A DNA stretch of 64,000 bases from Cyclobacterium marinum DSM 745 (GCF_000222485.1 NC_015914.1:868001-932000); one strand, 5' to 3'; shown: positions 38,107 to 47,846, counted from the first letter of the stretch. Made by a program: numbers and translations. The notes: generated by a model from the sequence alone, not told the origin.

Positions 38107-39315
38107 TCACCTGTAAAGACTCCTTTCATTTTTAAACAATACGGTAAAAGAAAGAAACATCCAGGCTTGGGCCCAGCGCATGTAAGGAATTTTTGATGTA
38201 AAATGCTTATTTATTTGATAATAAAAATACCCTTGGGATGATTGCATATTCTCTATTGTCCATCCCATGACTTTAGTGGCCATTTCTTTGTATTTCTCAT
38301 ACTGACCTAACTTATCCAAGGTAATTAGCAACTGAGTAGGTGCATGAATATCAACAGGGTATGTGCTATTATTATAGTATTTTGAAATTCCTTCCGCAGT
38401 GAAAAATGTTTGAATATAATAATCAAATCCTTTATTCATACAACTGTCAAATGAATGATCACCGGTGTACCGAGCAAAATCTGACAAACATTCCAGGTTG
38501 TATCCTGTATGAAAATTATCAATCCACTGGTGAAAAGGTAGAGTACCATAACTCCAAGCACCATTTTCTTGTTGGTAGCCACATGCAAAAGTGACTGATT
38601 TCTTTGCTTCTTCATACAGTTCCTTTTCACCAGAAATGGAATATACTCGGCTTAATAAACGGGCACCTAAAAGTGAGGCATTAAACACAACACTTTTATC
38701 TAATGGAGAATAGGAAAATGAAAAATTTCCTTTATCATCGTAGGTGCGATACAAATCTTTTAACACAAAATCACAAGCACTTCTTGCCGCTTTAAAAAAC
38801 GCTTCCCTTTTAGTAATTTCAAATGCATCCAGTAACGCGCAAGCTATAAAAGTGGTAGCAACAACAGTCGGTGTATATTTAGGCTGGAAAAATGCCCTTG
38901 CCTGCCAGTCAAAATTATACCCCCAGCAGCTTCCGCTCCATCCTTTGGATTGAAGCTCCAATATTCTATCACCAAAAAAATTGATTTGATCCAAATAATC
39001 AGATTGTGCATCAATTTCATACAAATTACAATAACTTGTTAGAAATAAACCCAACGCCTTAGGGTTATACTCTTTTGGTACTCCCACTAAAGGCCTTAAA
39101 TTAAAAGGTGCCCTTTTAAAGAATTGTGTCCAAGCAAGTTTCGCAATTCGAGATTTAGAAAGTAATGGAACTGCTTGAAACAGCTTACTGTTTAAACTAT
39201 CATAAGGATCATATCCCTTATACTCCTCTTGAGAACAAAAGGCAGCCAATTGTTCAAAGGAGTTGAAAAAATCAATAGGTTCACTCATTGTATTTTTTTT
39301 TTCGGTAGCGTTCAT
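38107..39315 (-). CDS. Alpha/alpha-toroid-like protein in EPS locus, function unknown
   Basis: Protein of 402 residues from the ATG at 39315 (another ATG is 27 bases inside). The longer open frame to 39498 adds a Cys-rich, non-conserved stretch. The chain shows repeated helix pairs with 'WGYNFDWQARAFFQPKYTPT', 'QENGAWSYGTLPFHQWIDNFHTGYNLECLSDFARYTGD' in pieces, and 'NNSTYPVDIHAPTQLLITLD'. This is the layout of alpha/alpha toroid enzymes such as glucuronyl C5-epimerase, unsaturated glucuronyl hydrolases and terpene-cyclase-like folds. I recall homologues in capsule loci under inconsistent names. It has no signal peptide, so it would act in the cytosol, on lipid-linked or nucleotide substrates if it is an enzyme. 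Confidence 0.65.
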   Translation of the reverse strand: MNATEKKNTMSEPIDFFNSFEQLAAFCSQEEYKGYDPYDSLNSKLFQAVPLLSKSRIAKLAWTQFFKRAPFNLRPLVGVPKEYNPKALGLFLTSYCNLYEIDAQSDYLDQINFFGDRILELQSKGWSGSCWGYNFDWQARAFFQPKYTPTVVATTFIACALLDAFEITKREAFFKAARSACDFVLKDLYRTYDDKGNFSFSYSPLDKSVVFNASLLGARLLSRVYSISGEKELYEEAKKSVTFACGYQQENGAWSYGTLPFHQWIDNFHTGYNLECLSDFARYTGDHSFDSCMNKGFDYYIQTFFTAEGISKYYNNSTYPVDIHAPTQLLITLDKLGQYEKYKEMATKVMGWTIENMQSSQGYFYYQINKHFTSKIPYMRWAQAWMFLSFTVLFKNERSLYR

Positions 39316-39576
39316 TTTTATTTGCTCATTATCTAGCGAATATATTCCCCAAGACAAAATTTGTTTTTTAGTGAAAACACAAGGCTCTAAACAGCATAAA
39401 CTTATAGACCTTAATTGATTACAAATTCTTCTTGATTCTTGAAACCCATTTTTAGACAAACTAAAGTAGATACCCAAATGAGAAGTCATCCAAATCAATA
39501 AAAACCATTGGCAAAAAGGGTCAACTAATCGAATCTTTTAAAATTTAATCACTATTAGCCTAGCCCTTTCAATCAT

Positions 39577-40665
39577 TTAATAAAGCTCTTTAATATAAGC
39601 CAACAGTTGATCTACTCTTTTGCTCCAAGAATTATTAGCGGCTATGCTAATTCTTTCTTTCATCAATTCTATTGTATTATCCTTATAAGCCTGTTTGATA
39701 AAGGACACAAATTCATCATCATTATTAGCTTTGTATACTGTTTTCTCAGGAAACTCCCAATGTCTTACATTCGGCAGATTTGTTATTACCGCTGGTATCC
39801 CGGTGGCTAAATACTGCCACAATTTATTAGGTGTCCTCCCTGTATTAGGGTCATCCATGTAGTAGGGAGCAATCGCCACATCCATTTCTGATAACTTCGA
39901 GCTTAAAGGATCTCCAGTCAAGACTCCATGAGCCTTTACTTTTTCTTCTTTTGAAAGATGGTTTAGAAAATCATCCTTGATCGGACCGATCAAATGTAAT
40001 TCTACATTCTCAATTTCTAGTATTTTATTGATTAGCACGAGCGGCGTTTTTTTCTTATCAATAAAGCCCAGCAATACCACCTTAACTTTTTCATCCTCCC
40101 TATTTAGGGATAATTGAGTGATATCAACTTTTGAAAACTCAGGAGCTCCTAAAGGTAATTCATAGGACTTGGGATTAATTTCCGCAAAGTCATTCACCAG
40201 TTTTTGTGCAGTGGCCAAATTAAATGTAGCAGTTTTTACAAGCCTTGATTGTGTAAAAGTTGTATAAGCCTTCATCCATCCCGGAACTTTGACATTGTTG
40301 ATAAAATCATCATTGGCCATGTAAATAAATTTATCAAAATATTTACCGACCAAATATCCGCCAAAATCTGTGCAAATAAACACAACCTCCTTGCCTTCAA
40401 AATGTTTTTTAAGCTTTTCGTACAACCAAAGCTGGTAGGCTTCATTCAAACCAGGCATTCGGTATCTTAACCTAAAACTGGATGGAAAGGAAGGTGTAAG
40501 CAATTCAAAATTCCCATTAACTTTTTCACATTTTAAGCCCGGTAACCCTATAGTGTTAGCTGCGACAAAAGTCACTTTGAACCTTTTAGCCAAAGCATGA
40601 GATAATTGGTGTCTCGCTCTAGGTGGTCCATCCCATTCAGTATTGGTATAAACAATAAATTCCAT
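39577..40665 (-). CDS. Glycosyltransferase
   Basis: Protein of 362 residues from the ATG at 40665, where 'MEFIVYTNTEWDGPPRARHQ' starts the first Rossmann domain. The second domain has 'VKVVLLGFIDKKKTPLVLI' and 'DVAIAPYYMDDPNTGRTPNKLWQYLATGIPAVITN', a GT4/GT-B donor-binding pattern. It is cytosolic. It is set apart from its neighbours by about 260-base gaps on both sides, unusual in an otherwise compact locus, so it may have separate expression. Sugar specificity is unknown. Confidence 0.8.
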   Translation of the reverse strand: MEFIVYTNTEWDGPPRARHQLSHALAKRFKVTFVAANTIGLPGLKCEKVNGNFELLTPSFPSSFRLRYRMPGLNEAYQLWLYEKLKKHFEGKEVVFICTDFGGYLVGKYFDKFIYMANDDFINNVKVPGWMKAYTTFTQSRLVKTATFNLATAQKLVNDFAEINPKSYELPLGAPEFSKVDITQLSLNREDEKVKVVLLGFIDKKKTPLVLINKILEIENVELHLIGPIKDDFLNHLSKEEKVKAHGVLTGDPLSSKLSEMDVAIAPYYMDDPNTGRTPNKLWQYLATGIPAVITNLPNVRHWEFPEKTVYKANNDDEFVSFIKQAYKDNTIELMKERISIAANNSWSKRVDQLLAYIKELY

Positions 40666-40810
40666 CAGTAAATTTTCAAATTCGTTCAAAAAATTTTTGC
40701 TGCCTTTTTAGTATTTCCCTTCAATCAAAATTTCGAAAAAAACTTTCACGATAGGGTGATAGGGTTAATTTTAAAGCTATCTCATTTTTATAAGTTAGAA
40801 ACTAAACTTA

Positions 40811-40842
40811 AGGATGTATTCCAATACTTTGGAACACACCCT
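40811..40842 (-). promoter_or_regulatory. RNA hairpin in the gap inside the EPS locus
   Basis: In the 263-base gap after the bi-domain oxidoreductase gene, the minus-strand RNA can fold a stem of about 14 pairs around a four-base loop (core TTCCAA/TTGGAA at 40819-40834). Two A-C mismatches on the plus strand become U-G wobbles in minus-strand RNA. No T-run follows, so it may be an attenuator or mRNA-stability element. Confidence 0.5.
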
Positions 40843-40928
40843 ATAATTTGTTTTCATTAACTATACCACTTAAAATGAAAAAACTATTGGTCAAAATAGA
40901 ATGATTCACTTTAGTAATCCTAAAACAT

Positions 40929-43091
40929 TTAGGACAGTATTTCTTCAAGGCTTATCTCTTGAGGCATACCTGTGGAGAGACTGTCCAAGATTTTAAATGT
41001 AGTAAGCGTTGTAAGGCAAATTGATTCAAAAGAAATTGGACTTGCTTTACCCGCCTTCACCTGGTCTAGAAATTGATGTACTTCTTCCAAATGACCTTTT
41101 CCGCTAGACTTCAGCTTAATCAATTTATTATCCTTATGAAGGCTTCCTGATCTAAAATCATGTATTATTCCAACTTTCCCTCCGGAAAAAACTTCAATAT
41201 TTTCCTTTGGTAAAGATTTATCTCCATTACCCAAATAGGTTAAGTTGCCAACCGATCCATCTTTAAACTTGACAGTTACGGCCATATTATCGGCGGAAGT
41301 GATTTGCTCATTAGAAGTGTTTATGGAGTCAGCATACACCTTAACAGGTTCAGAATCTGTAAAATACTGCATTAAATCAATAAAATGACAAACTTCCCCT
41401 ACAATTCGGCCTCCCCCGATTTCAGGGATCTGAGACCAATGGTCTTTCGGTATAAAGCCAGCATTTACTCTAATATTAATTACCAGAGGTTCTCCAGTGT
41501 TTATAAACTCTTTCTTCAGCTCAACAGAAACAGGAGCAAATCTTCTGTTGAAACCTACCATCAATAATTTATCCGCTGATTTCTCTGCATGAACCACTTC
41601 TTTAAGTTGTTCCATGTTCATTGCCAAAGGTTTTTCTACAAAAACATTTTTTCCGGATTTTAATCCTTCAATCACATATGGAGCATGAGATACATGTGGA
41701 GTCGCAATAAATATGGTATTGATATCTTCTTTATTCAATACGTCCTTGCCATCAGAAGAGCAGAAATTAAACTTAAACTTGTCTGAGACACTTTTGGCAG
41801 TAATACCCTTTGAGGTTACTACGCCATCCAATGATCCTCCCCAGGATTTGACATTTGGAATCAAATAACTTTGTGCAAAACTCCCTGCACCAATAAAACC
41901 TGCATTGATCTCTTTGATAGGCTCATTATTTACCTTGGTTATGGACTCAAGCTTAGAGGCAGACTCTTGGTATTTTAACAATATTCCAATATGGGGTTCT
42001 TGTACTTTTCCCATCACAATATCATAGGCTTTCTCCGCCTCGTCAATGTCGAATAAATGGGTGATCAAAGGCTTGATATTAATGGCTTTTGCAGCAATCA
42101 AGTCCAAAAAAGCTTCCATATTCCTTTGCTCTGTCCAGCGTACGTAAGCAAAAGGGTAATCTTTACCCAGTTCCTCATAATCTACGTCATACCTTCCCGG
42201 CCCGTAAGAACATGAAATTTTAAGTTCAAGCTCATTTTTATAGAAATAAGGCTCTCTGGGAATTTCCATCTTTACTGCACCCACTACAATAATTTTCCCC
42301 TTCTTTCGTGCAATCTCAGTAGAAAGCACAATGGGATCATTTGTTGGTGTAGCAGCTGTTATAATTATGGAATCAAAACCTCTCCCGTTTGTGAAATTCT
42401 CACAGGCTGAAATTAAATTGGAATCATTTCTGTGCATGGATTGTCCTGCACCTGATTCTTTTGCCAGTTCTATCAGCTTTTCTGACATATCTATTCCAAA
42501 AACTGAACACCCGTTGGCTTTTAAAAGTTGAACGGTGATTTGGCCAAGCAAGCCTAAACCGATCACACAAACTTTTTCACCTAATTTAGGGTCTGCTTGT
42601 CTGACACCCTGAAGCGCAATTGCACCTAAGGTAGTAAAAGCAGCCTCGTCTGAACTTACATTCTCCGGTATTTTAGTTACCAAGTTTTGGGGTACAGAGA
42701 TTACTTCGGAATGAGATGCATAATCTGCACCGGCACAGGCCACCCTATCACCGGGTTTAAAAGCCCCATTATTATCCATTGAGGCAATCACCTTTCCGGA
42801 AGTACTGTATCCCAAAGCCTTTAATGAATCAAGCTTGGTTCTAACTTTACTCATGGTAGCAGAAAACCCTTCTTTCCTAATATTCTGAATCACTTGGGCC
42901 ACTAAGTCAGGCCTTTGCTTTGCCTTACCTATCAAACTTGCTTGGGCCACTTTTACGGTACTTCTTTCAGTACCGGCACTTATTAGTGAATACTCGTTTT
43001 CAACCAATACCATCCCTTCAGAAATCGCAGGAACAGGAACCTCATCTACATAAAGCTCTCCAGTTTTAAAATTTTGAATAACTTGTTTCAT
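40929..43091 (-). CDS. Bi-domain oxidoreductase (MDR dehydrogenase fused to Gfo/Idh/MocA)
   Basis: Protein of 720 residues with two dehydrogenase modules. Residues about 1-375 are a medium-chain dehydrogenase/reductase: 'SLISAGTERSTVKVAQASL' replaces the usual zinc-site segment, an extra helical insert follows (about 55-90), and the NAD(P) fold is at 'VCVIGLGLLGQITVQLL'. Residues about 395-720 are a Gfo/Idh/MocA domain with 'INAGFIGAGSFAQSYLIP', the 'VEKPLAMN' motif carrying the catalytic Lys, and 'GGGRIVGEVCHFIDLMQYF'. This fusion is a known class in polysaccharide loci. The absence of the standard catalytic zinc ligands suggests a zinc-independent reaction in the first domain. It may make or modify a nucleotide-linked or lipid-linked sugar; the substrate is unknown. 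Confidence 0.88.
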   Translation of the reverse strand: MKQVIQNFKTGELYVDEVPVPAISEGMVLVENEYSLISAGTERSTVKVAQASLIGKAKQRPDLVAQVIQNIRKEGFSATMSKVRTKLDSLKALGYSTSGKVIASMDNNGAFKPGDRVACAGADYASHSEVISVPQNLVTKIPENVSSDEAAFTTLGAIALQGVRQADPKLGEKVCVIGLGLLGQITVQLLKANGCSVFGIDMSEKLIELAKESGAGQSMHRNDSNLISACENFTNGRGFDSIIITAATPTNDPIVLSTEIARKKGKIIVVGAVKMEIPREPYFYKNELELKISCSYGPGRYDVDYEELGKDYPFAYVRWTEQRNMEAFLDLIAAKAINIKPLITHLFDIDEAEKAYDIVMGKVQEPHIGILLKYQESASKLESITKVNNEPIKEINAGFIGAGSFAQSYLIPNVKSWGGSLDGVVTSKGITAKSVSDKFKFNFCSSDGKDVLNKEDINTIFIATPHVSHAPYVIEGLKSGKNVFVEKPLAMNMEQLKEVVHAEKSADKLLMVGFNRRFAPVSVELKKEFINTGEPLVINIRVNAGFIPKDHWSQIPEIGGGRIVGEVCHFIDLMQYFTDSEPVKVYADSINTSNEQITSADNMAVTVKFKDGSVGNLTYLGNGDKSLPKENIEVFSGGKVGIIHDFRSGSLHKDNKLIKLKSSGKGHLEEVHQFLDQVKAGKASPISFESICLTTLTTFKILDSLSTGMPQEISLEEILS

Positions 43092-43118
43092 TGCTTTAAA
43101 GAATAAATTAAATAATGT

Positions 43119-44126
43119 TTAAATACCTGTAATATTTCCAATTTTTTCTACAAAATTGGCCCAGGTGTTTTGATTCATAAAAGTGTTTCTATCTCCTTCT
43201 ATTTGTTCATCACTAGGATTGAACTCAGAGATTATCTTGGGAATTTCATTAAAATTTTTGAATGTGTGCATAAATGCCAAATCTTTCATATCCCTAAAGG
43301 CCCCGTGATCAGGCCCTAGAATAATGGCCCCCATGCGTATGCTGTCTATCAATGAGCCGGAGCTTATTACTGTTTGAGATTTATAAGTAAACAAAGTAAA
43401 TTTCGCTTGGACAGAATAAGCTGCAATCTCTTCCAAGCTCAACAATTCATCTTTAAATTCAGCATTTTCAGGCAAAATTGAAAGGATTTTACTTTTATAT
43501 TTTGTATCAGAACATTTTCCAACTATTAAAACTTTTGTGTTTTTAAGTTCCGGTGTTTCCCGCAAGTAATCTAAAAACACATCGATACCCTTGTAGGGGA
43601 AAATACTTCCCCAAATAAGAAAATCAAATTTTTTCTCTCCTTTCCGGTATTCCCCAAGTTTTTCTGTCAACGGATGAGGAATAACATGTACTTTAGAAAT
43701 ATAATTCGGATAAGCTGATGAAACGAAATCTTTACCAGCATAGGAATGGGTAATAATGTAGTCTGAATGTGCCATGAGTACATCAAACATATTTTTTGTC
43801 ACTGGATTCTCACCCTTGTGGTGGGAACCTTTGTTATGCAAAATCCATACAACCTTTTTGGAATATGCTTTGGCCAACTTTAAAAATAACATGAAGAGTT
43901 TTTTTTGAACACTACCAAACTTTTTCTCCGGAATGGTTTCAGGCCAATTGAGGATAAATAAATCTGCTTTAAAGAAGTGAGTAAAAAAACTTAATATTCC
44001 ACGATTAGGTGACTTGGCATTTACCACATGATGATTTTTAGCCAATGCTTTTTGAAAGTTGAAGATATAGGGGTTGGGTGACCCAATCACCTTATCTATC
44101 TTTGGATATAAAAAAATAGCTGCCAT
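43119..44126 (-). CDS. Glycosyltransferase, GT4-like
   Basis: Protein of 335 residues. The N-terminal domain reads 'MAAIFLYPKIDKVIGSPNPY' and 'VVWILHNKGSHHKGENPV'. The second domain has 'FDFLIWGSIFPYKGIDVFLDYL' and 'KVLIVGKCSD', typical GT-B nucleotide-binding strands. The donor-site region is 'SSGSLIDSIRMGAIILGPDHGAF'. It lacks signal or membrane segments. It follows the preceding glycosyltransferase gene with a single-base gap, so they are co-translated. Specificity cannot be assigned. Confidence 0.8.
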   Translation of the reverse strand: MAAIFLYPKIDKVIGSPNPYIFNFQKALAKNHHVVNAKSPNRGILSFFTHFFKADLFILNWPETIPEKKFGSVQKKLFMLFLKLAKAYSKKVVWILHNKGSHHKGENPVTKNMFDVLMAHSDYIITHSYAGKDFVSSAYPNYISKVHVIPHPLTEKLGEYRKGEKKFDFLIWGSIFPYKGIDVFLDYLRETPELKNTKVLIVGKCSDTKYKSKILSILPENAEFKDELLSLEEIAAYSVQAKFTLFTYKSQTVISSGSLIDSIRMGAIILGPDHGAFRDMKDLAFMHTFKNFNEIPKIISEFNPSDEQIEGDRNTFMNQNTWANFVEKIGNITGI

Positions 44127-44127
44127 T

Positions 44128-45459
44128 TTAAGATAGTTTTAATTGGTTTTCCTGATTGACTAACTTAGATAGTTCGTCCCTAAATCTTTTCCTTACCTTT
44201 GTTGCATCATGTCTCTCCTCCGCTATTCTAATAGCAGCCTTTGAAATTGCTTCGCGCAAAGACTTCTTGTTGATTAATTCCAACAGGCCCTGGCTTAAAG
44301 TATGTACTTCATTTTTTGTTACTACTTGAGCCCATTCATGGGCTTTGGCATAAGCAACCAAGGCAGTGTCCTCAGGAGCAAATATTAAAACCGGTGTTCC
44401 ACAAATCATATATTCTGATGCTTTGGTAGGCATTGAATACTTAATAAATGCATTCGCAGAAGGAGAAAAATCATAAGGTAAAAACAATATGTCTGCTTCC
44501 GAAAAACGATTTGGTAGTTCTTCATAAGGCACGAACCCCCGATGAATAACACAACTGTATTTATTTATCCAATCAGGCTTTTGTCCTACCTGAAGCACCA
44601 ATTCAATAGGTGTGGAGCTTTCTTTATTTAATTCCTCCAGACATTTTGCCATAGTCTCTAGAGAACTCTGTATTCCCAAGCCCATCCTACCGGCATATAA
44701 TATTTGGATACTATCTCCAAATTCATAGGTATTTCGCTGACTCTTACTCCAGAAATCAAGCTCTATGGGGTTATGATAAGTGGAAAAGGAATAACCATAC
44801 CTTTTTTGATAAGCCTCAGCCATAGGCTCACTTATACTAAAATGTCTGGCACAAGTACCTAACATTTCCCTAAACTCTTGGTCGACTACTTTGTACCAAT
44901 ACCCACCAAGCATACCATATTCCGGTAAAACTTCCAACCAATCATCCATCATATGGAATACCATTGGTTTGTTTAGGTAACGTTGGACAAGCGTACAAAA
45001 TATAATGGCTTCCCTCCTTTGGGCTTGTGCATAAATGACATCCGGATTATATGCATCAAGCCATTTTTTTAGTTCGGAGGATAGCTGTATAGTAGATGCC
45101 CAATCAGCTACTCCCAACCAATTTAAAGCAGGGGTGATGTATTCCTTGAGAAGTTTCACTCGAAAAGGTGACTTCTGGATCGTTTGGACATTTTTCTTTT
45201 CTTTATTTATTCTTATAGGTCCTGAAGGATACTTTCTTTTCATCAAGCTCAAAGGAAATTTCCAAATGTGTTCTTTTTCCCCGAGTTGATAGTATTGATC
45301 ACAAATATCTATCCTCGTTTTATCATTAAAAAGAGTGCCCAAACAAACCACTGCAAGATGATCTTTCTCCCAACCCTTGAATAAATTAGACAAGGTTATC
45401 CCTCCTCCTGAAACGTTATTAAATGGTTGATTAAGTATTAAAACTTTTGGAAAATTCAT
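44128..45459 (-). CDS. Glycosyltransferase, GT4 family
   Basis: Protein of 443 residues. It begins with 'PKVLILNQPFNNVSGGGITL', the glycine-rich loop of GT4 enzymes that contacts the acceptor. The second domain holds 'SIQILYAGRMGLGIQSSLET' and 'FSEADILFLPYDFSPSANAF', then 'KYSMPTKASEYMICGTPVLIF', with the glutamate that binds the donor ribose in this family. It is longer than its neighbours because of an insertion near 75-110 that is rich in basic residues. Predicted to be cytosolic and membrane-peripheral. Confidence 0.85.
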   Translation of the reverse strand: MNFPKVLILNQPFNNVSGGGITLSNLFKGWEKDHLAVVCLGTLFNDKTRIDICDQYYQLGEKEHIWKFPLSLMKRKYPSGPIRINKEKKNVQTIQKSPFRVKLLKEYITPALNWLGVADWASTIQLSSELKKWLDAYNPDVIYAQAQRREAIIFCTLVQRYLNKPMVFHMMDDWLEVLPEYGMLGGYWYKVVDQEFREMLGTCARHFSISEPMAEAYQKRYGYSFSTYHNPIELDFWSKSQRNTYEFGDSIQILYAGRMGLGIQSSLETMAKCLEELNKESSTPIELVLQVGQKPDWINKYSCVIHRGFVPYEELPNRFSEADILFLPYDFSPSANAFIKYSMPTKASEYMICGTPVLIFAPEDTALVAYAKAHEWAQVVTKNEVHTLSQGLLELINKKSLREAISKAAIRIAEERHDATKVRKRFRDELSKLVNQENQLKLS

Positions 45460-45502
45460 ATAATAATATACTGATTATTAATAAAAGTAGGTTTTGCTTT
45501 AT

Positions 45503-46540
45503 TTAGAATGCTCCCCTTTTCAACTTGTCGACAAACTGATCCAATCCTGCTTTATTTCCATAGTAATAATCCGGATAGTTGTCAATGAATTTTTGAAAAA
45601 CCTCCTCCGGTGTTTTTACTAAATCGTATTCAGCTTTGTATTCTTTCAATTTCTTTTGCAGGTCTTCCTGCCCATCATACACTACAAAACAATCTGCTAG
45701 TTTACCAGGCCCATGAATTTCTACCTCTTCATCTTGTCGCCAAGCCATTCCCCACGACGTATCGGGCGTAAAAACATAGGCACCACAACTTAAGCATTCT
45801 GCAATAGGCAAGCCAAAAGACTCCGGAAATTGCAAAAAGTAAAAGGTAGCCTTTTTATACACTTCTCGAATCTCATCAATTGTATAAGATCCAGACAATT
45901 CAATATAGGGTATCCCTACTGCTTCAAGCGCTTTAATTTGTTCATTTCGTTCCTTCTCATACCCTTCTCTGTAAAAATCAATTAAACCAAGGTGTTCCTT
46001 TTTTTGGACCGGAGCTAACCCTGTACTTTTCAAATGTAAACCAACCTGACTCCAAGGGGCTTTAGGTTTACTTCTAATCTCTGTTACTTCTGAAACAGAT
46101 AAATGCCAATCAAAAATATCTTCTTGATGGTGTTTCCCCTCTTTTAAATAAGTAACCATTGTTGGTGCATTCCCTAAATAATATACCTCATGGAATATAA
46201 GTGGCACCCCCTTCAATTTATCTCTTAACTTAACAAAATCAAATGAATCACTTAAAAATGCCTTGGGACTGCATTCAACAATTATAACCGCATCATACTT
46301 TTTCAATTTACGCAGAAACAGTTGATCTTGAATATAATGTAACAATTGATAGCCTTTCCATATAAAGTAGTTGTAATTCTTGGCAACCTTAGAATAACTC
46401 AACAGTCGCTTAAAAACAAAAAGTTTGTAAAACACCTCAGATTGAATCCCCTCTTCTTTAGAGAAAAAATTGTGCAGGCAATTTGCCAAGATTCTTGGGC
46501 TTGAATAATTTGGTTTGGTAACTATCGCTATATTTTTCAT
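45503..46540 (-). CDS. Glycosyltransferase
   Basis: Protein of 345 residues beginning 'MKNIAIVTKPNYSSPRIL'. The first domain is poorly conserved, with 'YDAVIIVECSPKAFL'. The second has 'VGIPYIELSGSYTIDEIREVY', 'TFYFLQFPESFGLPIAECLSCGAYVFTPD', a clear GT4-like E-x7-E donor motif (Glu in 'PESFGLPIAE'). It is cytosolic. It sits between the Wzy-like gene and a GT4 gene with gaps of 35 and 43 bases. Sugar specificity is unknown. Confidence 0.78.
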   Translation of the reverse strand: MKNIAIVTKPNYSSPRILANCLHNFFSKEEGIQSEVFYKLFVFKRLLSYSKVAKNYNYFIWKGYQLLHYIQDQLFLRKLKKYDAVIIVECSPKAFLSDSFDFVKLRDKLKGVPLIFHEVYYLGNAPTMVTYLKEGKHHQEDIFDWHLSVSEVTEIRSKPKAPWSQVGLHLKSTGLAPVQKKEHLGLIDFYREGYEKERNEQIKALEAVGIPYIELSGSYTIDEIREVYKKATFYFLQFPESFGLPIAECLSCGAYVFTPDTSWGMAWRQDEEVEIHGPGKLADCFVVYDGQEDLQKKLKEYKAEYDLVKTPEEVFQKFIDNYPDYYYGNKAGLDQFVDKLKRGAF

Positions 46541-46575
46541 AATAGATGCCTATCTTTTTTTCTAAAAATCTTATA

Positions 46576-47841
46576 TCAATCAACTGGTTTAAAAAAGGAT
46601 TTCATCTCTTCTTCAGGAATATTTCTCACAAATGAGGAATAACATGCCCCTACCCCTAACCATACCAGAATATAATTTAACGTAAACACCTGAACTGTAG
46701 AAGGGTGGGTATTTATAAGCCAAAATAAAATCCATAAAGCAAATGCTTTTGTTAAATAGTTTTTGGAATTAAATAAACCTAAAAAAATGGCAGGAACGAT
46801 AATCACTAGCAATAATATAAGGTTAATGATTCCACCTTTTAAAATCATGTTTAGGTAATCTGTTTCCACAGTTCCTCTATAATTCCCTGACTCCATAGTA
46901 GGGCAATAATACTCGCCAAGCATCCCTCTTCCGATCACCCAATCTAAACCTTGCATGTCTTTGTAAAAGTAAACTTCGATACCCGTACGAGTATCTGTAA
47001 CTCCCCTATCCTGCAAATAATACAAGGCTTCAAGCTCAACATTTAGAAACACATAAACTCCACCAATGATGGCAGCTAAAAGCAAACCTACAAGCAATGT
47101 TCCGGACACTAGTTTAGATTTAGCACTTATAAAATAAAGGAAACCTGCAAAAAGCAATCCAAGAACCCCCATAAATAAGACGCCTCTTCTCGCCCTAATC
47201 ACCCCCAAAACCAAAACAACCAAAACTGTAACAAACGCTATAAGATTCTTGGTTTTAGAATGGTACATATGAGTAAACAGCATAAACAAAGCCGTAATAC
47301 CCAGGGACTTAGTGAAATACTCAACTACACTACGATTTCTATCATCAGGAATTACCTCTGTTAATATTCCCCGGAACATTAGACTATATAAAAGAAAAAT
47401 TACACTTAAAATAATAATGACTGAGAAGATTTTTTTATACAATAAAAAACTTTTTCTAAACAATAAAATTAGAGGAACTAGATAAAACATCCCCCCAAAC
47501 CAAGGGTTCAACAGGATTAATTTTAAAACATCTTTATTAAAAGAAAACCCCCTAAAAAGAATCACTAATGCCCAAAACGCAAAAAGAAAGAAAAATATTT
47601 TTAAATATTCCGATTCAAAATAAGGCTTAACCAAATAAGTACTAGAAGAAAAAATTGCAACCAATCCTAACATTTGAAGTGGCTGAAACAACATAAAGGG
47701 CATCTCCTTTGTAGAAAGTATTGTTGAACTAGCTATATAGGCAATAAATCCCAGCCAGAATACATTCATTGCGATAAGTTCGTTCCTATCGTACTGCAAA
47801 AACTGCTTCAATGAGGCATTATATTTCTCTAATTTTCCCAC
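46576..47841 (-). CDS. O-antigen/EPS polymerase, Wzy-like
   Basis: Protein of 421 residues with about ten to twelve membrane helices, for example 'NVFWLGFIAYIASSTIL', 'PLQMLGLVAIFSSSTYLV', 'FFLFAFWALVILFRGF' and 'FALWILFWLINTHPSTVQVF'. A periplasmic loop around 'DRGVTDTRTGIEVYFYKDMQGLDWVIGRGMLGEYYCP' in pieces has the Arg/Gly pattern of Wzy/WaaL (O-antigen ligase-like) proteins. It uses a GTG start at 47841, 5 bases after the upstream stop. It would join undecaprenyl-linked repeat units on the periplasmic side. Wzy proteins are sequence-divergent, so this rests on topology, size and context. Confidence 0.8.
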   Translation of the reverse strand: MGKLEKYNASLKQFLQYDRNELIAMNVFWLGFIAYIASSTILSTKEMPFMLFQPLQMLGLVAIFSSSTYLVKPYFESEYLKIFFFLFAFWALVILFRGFSFNKDVLKLILLNPWFGGMFYLVPLILLFRKSFLLYKKIFSVIIILSVIFLLYSLMFRGILTEVIPDDRNRSVVEYFTKSLGITALFMLFTHMYHSKTKNLIAFVTVLVVLVLGVIRARRGVLFMGVLGLLFAGFLYFISAKSKLVSGTLLVGLLLAAIIGGVYVFLNVELEALYYLQDRGVTDTRTGIEVYFYKDMQGLDWVIGRGMLGEYYCPTMESGNYRGTVETDYLNMILKGGIINLILLLVIIVPAIFLGLFNSKNYLTKAFALWILFWLINTHPSTVQVFTLNYILVWLGVGACYSSFVRNIPEEEMKSFFKPVD

Positions 47842-47846
47842 TAAAC

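Noticed and set aside
39316..39498. Longer open frame before the toroid-like protein
   Set aside because: The added 61 residues are Cys-rich and unlike the rest; the ATG at 39315 is a better start. The stretch otherwise holds no gene.
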